A stretch of 64,000 nucleotides of DNA from Gadus chalcogrammus (Eukaryota; Chordata; Actinopteri; Gadiformes; Gadidae), in assembly GCF_026213295.1 (NCBI RefSeq), contig NC_079425.1, forward strand, positions 10,857,909-10,921,908. The letters are read 5' to 3'. How positions within the stretch are numbered: the stretch's first letter is position 1; the number at the start of each line of letters is the position of its first letter. Under the pieces are notes generated by a model. That model was not told where the DNA came from and searched no databases. It saw only the letters and a list, made by a program, of their open reading frames with translations. Position numbers and translations under genes: made by a program. Shown piece after piece: positions 25,808 through 36,228 of this stretch.

Positions 25808-26507
25808 TCAGAGCAGTGAGGGAGCCGGAGCCAGAGGTCAGGCTGAGAGTTATAAGCCTGGTCTATGTCCATCATCCCAGCCTGGAACGCTGCCATCTGT
25901 TGCTCATTATCTTCATTACTTCTCTGTGTCCCACACTGGGTTCAATTGAATGTTTGCCTTAGTATATTTTTCAATCCAGTTACAAATCCAGTTACAATTC
26001 AGCATATATTAGCCATTTGCATAGCATTCTGATGTTAATCAATGATGGGAGGAACAAACATGTAAAATCAGAAGCGATGAGAGCAGCATGCTATTGCAAC
26101 ATGTTAGGAATATAAATCTTACATGGAGAGACGTTTGAGAAAACAACATATAAGTATTTTTTTTTCTGTTCAACAAATTGAATAACTGGACTGTATTCTG
26201 TCCTCTCTAGCTCCTATATAACGATACCGATTGGGCCTTGGCGTTTCTAACGGATGCCCATGTCAGCTCCCTGTAGCAGGAACACCCAGCGGTAAATGGA
26301 AAATTAGACGTATACCTAGTGACAATAAATCTCATGGTAATCTCCCACGCCCCGTCTGCAACTAATGGCAGCCTTGTGCGTCGCCATGTATTTGTATTTG
26401 CATTATTGTGTGTGGGCAGGGTGTACAAAAAATTAAATGCTGCAGAGGTGGTTGACATTTTAATCTTGAGTGAGTGACAATAATTCTCATTTCCTTTGGC
26501 GGATACA

Positions 26508-26612
<105 letters not shown>

Positions 26613-28689
26613 CCTCTCCCTCTCCTCCGTGTGTTTATGAATGTGTGTTCCAGATGGGGGCTGCAGTGTGATTGGGGAGCCAGTGAGGTATGGTGTATTA
26701 CACCACTGTTTCTAAGTGACCCATTTGCCTCAACTGTCACCACTGCACAAAGATGTGGTTCTTTGGATCATAATGAATACCACCGCGTTGTCGCGGCTAT
26801 GCTAGGCCTAGGGCAGCGATCGTGTGACTCTGAAGACTAAATGCTGCGGGGAAGATGAGCGTTGAGGGGCATATGGAACAATATTTTACTGTCCAGCGCT
26901 GCCACCACTGATCCCCGGCTCCCCCAAGAACAGCTGCTATGTCTCTGACTTGCTTATTAGATTTGACTCATGGCTCTATTATAAGGCCTCTGGCACAGGT
27001 AATGAAATGGCTGATATAAAAACAGTACAACATTTTTTTCCAGTATTTGGCATGCAGCACTCAGCCTTATGTTTTTTCCTCTTTTTTCTACCACGTGTGG
27101 GTGTTTTTTATTGTATATACCATACATAAATGGTGAATTATGAATGAATGTGTCTCAGTGTTTGTAATTCCTTTTTCCAAATGAATAGAAAACCATCCTC
27201 CTCTAGACTCGACTACATCCCTGGAAGACTGTGCCTGCAGTAAATACGTATGAATGGTGGCAGAACCACAAAACAAGGAGAGAAAGCGTAAAAGCTGCGG
27301 CGGCAATCCAAGATCTCCATTTCCACCTCGAGTCGTCGGACCTGTATCCATGTCTGAGAGAACGGTACAGCCCTTCAGCTGTGCTTTAATCCTTGGAGGT
27401 GAAGGACTTAAGAATTCTTGCTAATTTCACAGATGGTTTAAAATAGATTAGCATGGAGGAGCTGCTCCCAGAGAAGAGCTGACCCACCAGGCTTCCTGCA
27501 CAGCTGCCAAGTACCCTGTGCCTGATGCTCCGGTGTGCCTTCCAAAAGTCCTGCAAGGTTAAACTCAAACTTAAGCACCACCAAACAACATCCTTCTTGT
27601 GCTCCCCATCACCATTCCTTCACCTACTTTTCATCTCTCGTTATTTTTGTTTGGGATAATGTACAAATGTTATCTCAATAAATGGAACCACTTTATGCAC
27701 ACTTTAGATTCCATTTTTGATCATTTATTCATTATTGTGAGCCTAGCTGAAATTCTGAATAGATTTTTTGCAAGAGTCATGATGTTACAGGCTAGTGCCA
27801 AAAAGTCGAGATTCTCCAGCTATTCTAAATATTTTGTGATTCAACATTTTCCTCAATTGGTTGCATTGGAGACACTACACAATATGAGCTGATGGGCTTG
27901 AGAAAGCAAGCTACCCATCACCTTTCTCCACCCAACACAAAGCCCTTGGAATCACAACAGACTTCACAGTTTAGTCAATCTGCCCATTTGGCCAACAAAG
28001 GTCACATAGCTTGCATTATTTCAATGCTCCCCCATCAGCCACTTAATTCAATGCATCCAAAAGCCATGTTGTTTTCTTCTGCCGAATAAAGGAGTGGATG
28101 AGGCTCTGTGCGGAGTGTTTTGTATATGCCAAGACTGCTGCTAGAGAAGGGGCAATGTCCGAGACATGCAGACACGACTCTGGCCTAGCTGAAAGGGCCC
28201 AGCTTGGAGTTAATGGGGAAACACAATGGGATTTCATGAAAAACTCGTCATGGTTTTGTTGGACTTGTCATTCTTTGGTGCATAGCTGTGTGGAAAGCCT
28301 AGGAACCATCTGAATGTTATTTGTGCTTTTCTTGAACCATATTTGGGCCAAGTCTCACAAAGCCCTTGTGAGAAGGCTGAAACAATACAGGGCCGCTTTG
28401 AGAAGTAGCCTAGACCTTCGCTCCAGCCAAGCAGTCTTGGACCTGCTCCTTTCAAAGGGCTTGTTTCAATGGGCTGACATCACAGCACAGCTGTCACTTT
28501 CTTTCAGCAACGCTTAGAACAATGGAACAATGTATGTATATGTATATTTGTATATAAATATATATAAATATTCATATATATTATTTATTTTTTAAATAAA
28601 TCTTAACCTATTTTAAATGTAGTGGAAATAAAGGTGGAGGGAGCAATATTTTTTAAAGAGTTATTTTTAGATTTTTTATGCTCTATTAT

Positions 28690-28805
28690 AGAGTGAGATA
28701 AAGAGGAAGGCATGTGAGATTGAGGGGAGGCAAATGACCACAGGCAGGATTTGAACCCGGGGTCGCTGTGTTCAGGACTGTGCCTATTTGGTGCCCCTGG
28801 GAACA
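28690..28805 (-). mobile_element. degenerate tRNA-derived SINE, minus strand
   Basis: The reverse strand carries a perfect Pol III B box (GGTTCAAATCC, here GGATTTGAACC at 28747-28757). It is followed by a CTGTGGTCATTTGCC-type body and a pyrimidine-rich tail, resembling a common fish SINE organisation. The A box is degraded, so it is probably inactive. Confidence 0.6.
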
Positions 28806-29269
28806 ATATTGTCCCAGCTATGATGGAAAATCACAGTCTTGTAGCAGAGAGCATTGTTTTAAATGGAAAACTGGATTTGTAATTAATCCAATTAATGAAA
28901 TTGCAAAAATAACTAACATTTAAATCTAAGTCTATATCTGTTAAATAATTAGGATGTGTTCCCTTAAATGTGAAAATACATTGCATCTATATAGCTTATC
29001 TGTTCAGGTTTTCCTTTTATAAATTAATCACTTGCAATGTTGGCATAAATTAACTTTTGAAAATACACATGGGAAAATATTTCAGAAAAAGTAATTTTAC
29101 ATACAGTTTCACATCATTGCCTCTCCTCTATACATTTATCTCCCCAAGCATTTGACTGTATTTCTTTGGGGAAGAATAAATGCATGATGGTTATTTAAAA
29201 GCATCTCATCTCGCCTTAGCTTTTTGAAGAATTTAACAAAATAATGGCTTCTATCCTGGTATATGTGTT

Positions 29270-29520
29270 ATTATCTCAAAGCCATCACTCAGTTCTCTCA
29301 TGCATATGTCAATTACTCTGCCACACCTTTATGAATATGTAAATGGTAGCAGAATGCCTCATTAATTAGTAATTCATGCATTTTTCACAAGCCAGATACT
29401 GATGAATTATCATCGAGAAGTTATGAAAACAGGATTCATCATCACGTTCCCAGTATTTACATCTGTAAAGTGTGTAGAGCGAGACATTTCAGCCGTGCAG
29501 CTTACAGATGTACCGTCGTT
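29270..29520. promoter_or_regulatory. candidate conserved noncoding element rich in homeodomain/POU cores
   Basis: A repeat-free block with clustered ATTA/TAAT cores (ATTAATTAGTAATT near 29360-29373) and ATGCAT motifs. It is a candidate distal sox6 enhancer on composition and motif clustering only. Confidence 0.32.
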
Positions 29521-29587
29521 GCACTGTGCTCTTCTGTAATAGGAACGGAAATTCGACATGGAATAACCCTGCGCTTGCTCATTCTTT

Positions 29588-29630
29588 CATCCTTTCTTTC
29601 TTTCTTGCTTACTTTCTTTCTTTCTTGCTT
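29588..29630. repeat. short (TTTC)n tract
   Basis: About nine imperfect CTTT units with two TTGC interruptions. Confidence 0.85.
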
Positions 29631-30794
29631 TAAAAACTGCTTATAGATTTAATTGGGAATGCAGATTCTATGTAGAAGTAAGAAGCAGATGGTCATTTTG
29701 TCAAATTTCTTTCTTACTATCTTACTATCTTTTTTTCTATCTTTTGATAGGCTGGCTGGATGTTGATATGAAGATGAGGTCTCCATGGCCACTTGATGTT
29801 CGCCTGTCACAACATGCATTCTAAACCATTACAAACAGGTGCACTGTACATCAATGGACCCTGTACTTAACTTGTGGCATTGCCATTTGCTACCGTATTT
29901 TCTCCCTGCCTTCTAATTAGTGGTGAAGCACATGTACAGGGAAGATCTATTGTTTACCCTGACATTGGTGTGCCAAGAGACTCTAAAACCAAAAAAGTTG
30001 CAAAAGAGTAATCGTTAGCGCTATAGAATATGTTCAACTTTGAATGATTAACTTGATTTTACTGAATTGTGACTTCATAGTGAATTCATAATCTATAGAG
30101 CATTGTTCCTTCATCAATATCATGAGTAAGCAATTAAATTCACACAATCATTTAAAAAGCTACGTACAATGTTTTAGAGCCTAAACAAAGTTGGATTGGT
30201 TCATAACCATGGTCACTGGATTATGAAATGCTTACTAATGGATAATCATGTAGATGCAATGCTTTATAAAATATAACCCCAACCCTTTAATTCAATGTTT
30301 ACTACAACTCTATTAATGCCTATGAGTAGTTATTCTAAAGTTCTACCCAGAAAACAAATGCCTTTGCCTGTGCTTGACATCACTCGAGACTATCCACCCA
30401 TGAGGTCTCTCTCTCTCTCTCTGGACTTTGTTGGAGAAGCTGCTGTATGTCATTCAATGCTGTAAATGTGCTCTTAAGAAGTTGTTTATGTTTTGCTAGT
30501 ACTCTTTCCTTTCACTCCAACTTTGGTCGCCCTATTTGTGTCAATCACCTCATTAAATGTAGGCCTACTTGGTTGTTATGTTCATTCCATAACCCCCCTA
30601 GAGTGAAACATTGTGATGCTACTATGATGCTTAAAACCAAATCGCAATCCAAACGTCAGTATTTGTTCATTTAGCAGAAGCAAAAGCAAAAACAGACACA
30701 CTTGCCAAATACTCGAAAGGGGGTAGGAGGAAGTAAAAAAGCGAATCTACTCCTACTCCTTAACAGATCAATTTAGCCTGGATAGTTAATATTA

Positions 30795-30890
30795 TTGGTC
30801 AATGTGCCCGGGAAAGGGAAGTCTGGGGCCCCCTGCTTGAGCTGCTCCCCCCGCGACCCGACCCCGGATAAGCGGACGAAGATGAGATGA
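30795..30890 (+). mobile_element. 5'-truncated LINE 3' end with 10-bp target duplication
   Basis: The 96-bp insert ends in CGACCCGACCCCGGATAAGC and a short GATGAGATGA-like tail, the recognisable 3' end of a LINE common in teleosts. It is flanked by perfect direct repeats GTTAATATTA at 30785-30794 and 30891-30900, as expected for target-primed insertion. Nothing coding remains. Confidence 0.8.
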
Positions 30891-31094
30891 GTTAATATTA
30901 CATTATTAACATGTCCGTATAAATAATAAAAAAACTATAATAACCATATTTACTCAGTTCTATCAAATAACTTATGAGTCGTAACTTATTATATATTATA
31001 TTATATATATGTTATGAATAACCATATATAGATATTATAAATGTCCATATATAAGTAAATATTATAAAAATAAATATCATAAATACAAAATACA

Positions 31095-31560
31095 AATAAA
31101 GCTGCGAGCATCAATGTGGGGGTCAAGCAGAATAGGACTCCATAAACTAATTTTGCTGGACAGACATAATCGGTTAGGTGGCTACATGATGACCGCCTCA
31201 GTAATTTCACCTACAATGAAAGATATTGGCAAATGGTTATCACAATGAAAATACAATGAAGTTGCTTTCTAAGGGTATGCTGTTAATAACGCCCCCTTAG
31301 GCGTTGATGAATCCCAATTTTTTGGGCATCATCAGGATAGGGTCATAAGACTATGAGCCAAGTTTGGTTTGGATACATGAAGGCCTTGCAGAGATATAAG
31401 CTCACTTCCTGTTTGACGTCCCACTGAGGTCAAAGGTCAACAAATTGTTTGGGTGTCCCCGGAATGATGTCATGAGTCTATATACCAAATTTGGCTATGA
31501 TATGTTAAAGAGTTGGTTAGAACAGGCTTACTTCCTGTTTGGTTCAAATCTTATTTGGCA
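31095..31560. repeat. unclassified dispersed repeat with internal 126-bp tandem units
   Basis: It begins near AAGCTGCGAGCATCAATG. It contains two diverged units, each with TTGGG(C/T)(A/G)TC near the start, AA(G/A)TTTGG in the middle and ACTTCCTGTTT at the end (31404 and 31530, 126 bp apart). Similar text is common in fish genomes. The class is unknown to me. Confidence 0.6.
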
Positions 31561-32499
31561 AATTACTTCACATGGTGTGTCTTTTTACAATTTATTCGTT
31601 CCCAGCATTCGTAGTGTTGATCAGCAGTAAAATAGTCTGCTATAAGACGTTGACGTCTGGGGTTGACAAGTTACCGGACTGCTAACCTTGCAAGTGAACG
31701 GAGCGTTCCACGGCATTGACAAGACCAGTGTAATAAAGGCCTATAAAATGTCTGTTTATGGCATAGATTTATCCTCAGATTAGGCCAATAAAGCAATGAT
31801 AACAAAAACAAAAAAAACACAAACGCTCGATCAAAGGCCCCCTCTCCCTCGGGTCAATCAAAACCCTCATTGTTTAACATGAATTGGCTAAACAAATGAC
31901 CACTCTACCATATTTAAACACAATTCAAATTGTGCAAAGAAATATTTCCATTGGTCATTCTCAGTGGCGGCTGGCGATCAAACATGTTGGTGGGGCACAG
32001 TAACAGACAGGTTACTGAGGTTCCCCCCCCCCATATTTTTTTTTTAATTTAATAGATTTGATTTCCTGTATTCTGGTGCATTTTGGGGATGGCCACTACC
32101 TATTTACCTACTTTTCATTCAGATTCATAGCCTACATCCTGACTTGCAGGGCCTGGACAAGCTTACACTGCATATACAGACCTACTTCATGGCCATTCCA
32201 CCAGCCATTGCTATTTGACCCATTGATGTTATTCTGATATTTAGGCAAATCATGATCACTGTCCTATACCGTCTATTTTTTGTGAGTCTCAATGTCTACT
32301 TCAAATGCAGTTAGAAATATGGGACAGTTGCTTCATTTTGTTTATATGCTACAGGCCGAAAGACTAAATTAATATGTAACTTACTTGCTCCTTTTAAGTA
32401 TAACATTGCTTGGGGAGTCCAATTCCTCCACTGAAAAGGGTGGAAAGTGCTTACAACTCTCTGCTAGGTAGCGATCTATGACACTGTTGTTTTTTATTG

Positions 32500-34875
32500 G
32501 TCTTCATGAAAAAAACAAAAGGGGTAACACTGTCGATATTTATCAAATAAAACATAGGGGGTAACACTGTTGTTTTTCACACACTGTCGTTTTAATCAAA
32601 TGAAACATGAGGGGTAACACTGTCTTTTTAAGCGAATGAAACATAAGGGGTAACACTGTCGTTTTTTATCGGTCGTCATGAAAAAAACATAAGGGGTAAC
32701 ACAGTTTTTTTAATCAAATGAAACATGAGGGGTAACACTGTCTCTTTTGTCAAATGAAACATAAGGGGTAACACTGTCGTTTTTTATCGGTCGTCATGAA
32801 AAAAACATGACGACCGAATGTTAAAAGTATTTTAACATTCCGTTAACTAGAAATGAACGGAGTGCTAGTGGTTGTGAGGGAGGTGGTTGAGAAGGTATTT
32901 TTTAATCGGGCAACTCTGCGTCGGTCGTGAACCTCTTGCACAGAACCTCTTCCTGAAAACATATTTTTTTCTTATTTTCTTATCAAATGACCGTTTTTTT
33001 GGAAACATGAGGGGTGACACTGTCATTTTTCTTTGGTCGTCATGAAAAAAACCATAAGGGGTAACACTGTTGTTTTTGATTGGTCGTTATGAAAAAAAAC
33101 ACAAGGGGTAACACTGTTGTTTTTTATTGGTCGTCATGAAGAAAAACATAAGGGAAATAATAGAAAAACACACATACATTTTAATGTCATGTATATCCTC
33201 TTTATTGATGATTGATTATTGTGTATTGTCATCGCCTCAGTGGTGCAGTGGAGTGTACTCTGCCTAACCCACTGGCGACCGCGGCTCAAATTATGTGGCA
33301 AACACATATATAACCAAAGACATATTTATAATATAAATCTCAGTGGGAAGTGGAGAGAGCTGTGAGCTAACCCCCTGGAGACCGGGGTTCAAGTCCGGTT
33401 GATGTCCTCTGTTGGAAGACTCTTATCTCTATTTCATGCGAATTATAAAGTCAAGTATAACAATTGTGTTGAGCTTGTTTGGTGTCTTGATGGTGCATTG
33501 ATAAATTCGGAGGTTAATACTCCAAACAGCTCAGGTTCGGATCCCTGCAAAAACGTCGACAGGGGTACCGCTGCTGTTTTTTATTGGTCAACATGGAAAA
33601 AACATGAGGGGTAACTGTCGTTTTTTATCGGCCGTCATGAAATAAACATAAGGGGGAACACTGTCGATATTCATCAAATAAAACATAGGGGGTAACACTG
33701 TTGTTTTTCTTTGGTCGTCATGAAAAAAAACACAAGGGGTAACACTGTTTTTTATTGGTCTTCATGAAAAACAACATAAAGGGAAACACTATTGTCCTTG
33801 TCAAATAAAATATAAGTAGTTTTTTATTGGTCGTCATGAAAAAAAACTTATGGGGTAACACTGTTGTTTTTAATTGGTCGTCATGAAAAAAAATATTGGG
33901 GTTAACACTGTTGTTTTTCTTTGGTCGTCATGAAAAAAAACATAAGGGGTAACACTGTTGTTTTTGATTAGTCGTCATGAAAAAAAACACAAGGGGTAAC
34001 ACTGTTGTTTTTTATTGGTCGTCAAGAAAAAAAACATAACATTAAAATATATGTGTGTTTTTCTATTATTTCCCTTATGTTTTTTTCATGACGACCAAAA
34101 AATACGACAGTGTTACCCCTTATGTTTTTTTCATGCCGAAAAAAAAAAACGACAGTGTTAAAAAAGTGTTCTTTGGTAGTCATGAAAAAAACCATAAGGG
34201 GTAACACTGTTGTTTTTGATTGGTCGTCATAAAAAAAAACACAAGGGGTAACACTGTCGTTTTTTATCAGTCGTCATGAAAAAAACATAAGGGGTAACGC
34301 TGTTGTTTTTTATTGGTCGTCATGAAAAAAAACACAAGGGGTAACACTGTTGTTTTTATCGGTCGTCATGAAAAAAACATTGGGGGTAACACTGTTGTTT
34401 TTCTTTGGTCGTCATGAAAAAAACCACAAGGGGTAACACTGTTGTTTTTTATTGGTCGTCAAGAAAAAAAGCATAACATTAAAATATATGTGTGTTTTTC
34501 TATTATTTCCCTTATGTTTTTTTTCATGACGACCAAAAAATACGACAGTGTTACCCCTTATGTTTTTTCATGACGACTGATAAAAAACGACAGTGTTAAA
34601 AAAGTGTTCTTTGGTCGTCATGAAAAAAAACATAAGGGGTAAGACTGTTGTTTTTGATTGGTCGTCATGAAAAAAAACACAAGGGGTAACACTGTCGTTT
34701 TTTATCAGTCGTCATGAAAAAAACATAAGGGGTAACGCTGTTGTTTTTTATTGGTCGTCATGAAAAAAACATAAGGGGTAACACTGTTGTTTTTCATCAG
34801 TCATCATGGAAAAAAAACATAAGGGATAACACTGTCGTTTTTATCAAATGAAACGTAAAGGGTAACACTGTCTAG
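32500..34875. repeat. about 46-bp minisatellite array with higher-order and inverted blocks, inside the hAT element
   Basis: Dozens of units carry the core AAGGGGTAACACTGTTG followed by a T run, TATTGGTCGTCATGA and an A run; the period is about 46 bp. A larger block repeats with offset 437 bp (starts at 34021 and 34458). Inverted units occur at about 34065-34150 and 34500-34590, where the complement of the core is read. A-run and T-run lengths vary. Some units are shorter variants containing ATCAAATGAAACAT. Confidence 0.93.
33226..33550 (+). repeat. three tRNA-like Pol III promoter units within the hAT array
   Basis: Unit 1 has A box TGGTGCAGTGG (33241) and a weak B box (33283). Unit 2 has a degraded A box (33344) and good B box GGTTCAAGTCC (33386). 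Unit 3 has TGGTGCATTGA (33491) and B box GGTTCGGATCC (33534). The A-to-B spacing is 42-43 nt in all three, as in real tRNA genes. Units 1 and 2 are clearly homologous to each other. They look like tRNA-derived SINE heads rather than functional tRNAs, since no clean acceptor stem was found. Confidence 0.6.
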
Positions 34876-35394
34876 AATAGAATAGAAACACACACTATAT
34901 GGGATATTTAACGGTCCCAAGTCCACACCATGGACATATTGGGCTAGCGGCTAGCCCCACCAGGAAGAAAAATAATCTCTGTTTACTTCAACAGAGAAAC
35001 ACTTTGAGCATGCGCATTTCAATGTTTCCAGTCCAATACACATTGCATTGGGCTGGTGGGGCTAGAGCCCCTCTTGCACCTCCAGATGAACTCAGCCGGA
35101 AGAAGCAAGCCAGGGTCGACTAAAAATTAAATAAAAGCGCCAAACTTGTTATTTTATAGTACTTTCTGGGGAGATTTTTTATATATATATTTTTTTTCAT
35201 TTTCATTTTCTTTTATTTTTTTCTTCTGAGAGTAGCGACTTGCCCCTAATGACCAGTCGCCACTGGTCATTCTGACCGGGGACATTTAGAATTGTCGGTC
35301 CTCCTCATTTTTTTCCGGTCTATGACCAGTAATAACCGACAACGGAAACTCTGCTATAAACCGGCCTAACTTTCACCGTCAACACCGAACCCCT

Positions 35395-35760
35395 TCTTCT
35401 TCGCACGGCTGTCAACTTCCGGAACATCCGCTAGTTAGATTTTCTCAAACAGCAGTTTCAAGTACGGGTAGCATAGAACTAACGTTAGCCAAGTGGGGGC
35501 TCCATGATTGCTAAATCTAACGAGAGAGGTAAAATTGCCATTAAGGAAGGAAAGCATAGTATGCTTTGCGACTGTGCTTCGCAGTATGCCTTGCGAAAGC
35601 CAGTATGCCTTTCGAAACACCTCATGATTGGTCGATGAAAAGCTACCAGGAACGCCTAATGGGCGTTCTTGTGTCATGACGGAAACGCCCAAGCCTGCAG
35701 CTGGACCCTTCTCACTTTGATTGGCTGTCACTGCGGCCAAATTCTGATGTTTCCATGAGA
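35395..35760 (-). promoter_or_regulatory. promoter-like block: inverted CCAAT boxes and ETS motif
   Basis: Contains ATTGG (minus-strand CCAAT) at 35627 and 35720 and an ACTTCCGGAA ETS-type site near 35415-35424. It also has three near-repeats of AGTATGC(T/C)TT(G/T)CGA. It could be a relic of a retro-inserted promoter or LTR next to the hAT element. No gene is attached. Confidence 0.25.
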
Positions 35761-35779
35761 AACATCCGATGTGAGAGAG

Positions 35780-36125
35780 TGCAGTTTTAGCGTGGCAAAT
35801 ATTATAGGCCTACTAGGGTAGTCAATGCAATGTTTTGGGCTTGTACTACAAAGAAGCTCCACTATCAGTAAATTGGAATAAAGACAATTATGAAAAGCCT
35901 GGTTTTCAATCCATCAAAGTCAAATGTATTCATAGCCTACACAATTTATCTCAATGAAATTTGTGGTATTTTATTTTTTATCTTAAAATGGGGTTAAATC
36001 TGGATGAACCCAATATTCACAGTGAAATGTGAGGCTGGTATTGCAACCCGTGGCCTCCAAATGCTCCAAAGCCCTGTTACTACAATCCCAACACAATAAA
36101 CAGCATTGCAGAGCGTGTGTGTAAG

Positions 36126-36171
<46 letters not shown>

Positions 36172-36172
36172 T

Positions 36173-36228
<56 letters not shown>

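Larger units (their letters stand above)
31962..35265. mobile_element. non-autonomous hAT-type transposon with perfect 8-bp target duplication
   Basis: The left end CAGTGGCGGCTGG (31962) pairs with the right end CCAGTCGCCACTG (ends 35265): 12 of 13 terminal inverted-repeat bases match. The flanks are identical 8-bp repeats GTCATTCT at 31954-31961 and 35266-35273. An 8-bp duplication and a CAG(T/G)G terminus are hallmarks of hAT elements. No transposase reading frame is visible in 3304 bp. The interior is mostly a minisatellite array with three tRNA-like units. The perfect duplication suggests a fairly recent or well-preserved insertion. Confidence 0.88.

Noticed and set aside
33350..33400. 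Functional tRNA gene
   Set aside because: A good B box and tRNA-like spacing are present, but there is no clean acceptor stem or anticodon arm, and it sits in a repeat array.
32500..34875. CRISPR-like array
   Set aside because: Regular repeats, but in a vertebrate genome, with no unique spacers and with inverted units; it is a minisatellite.
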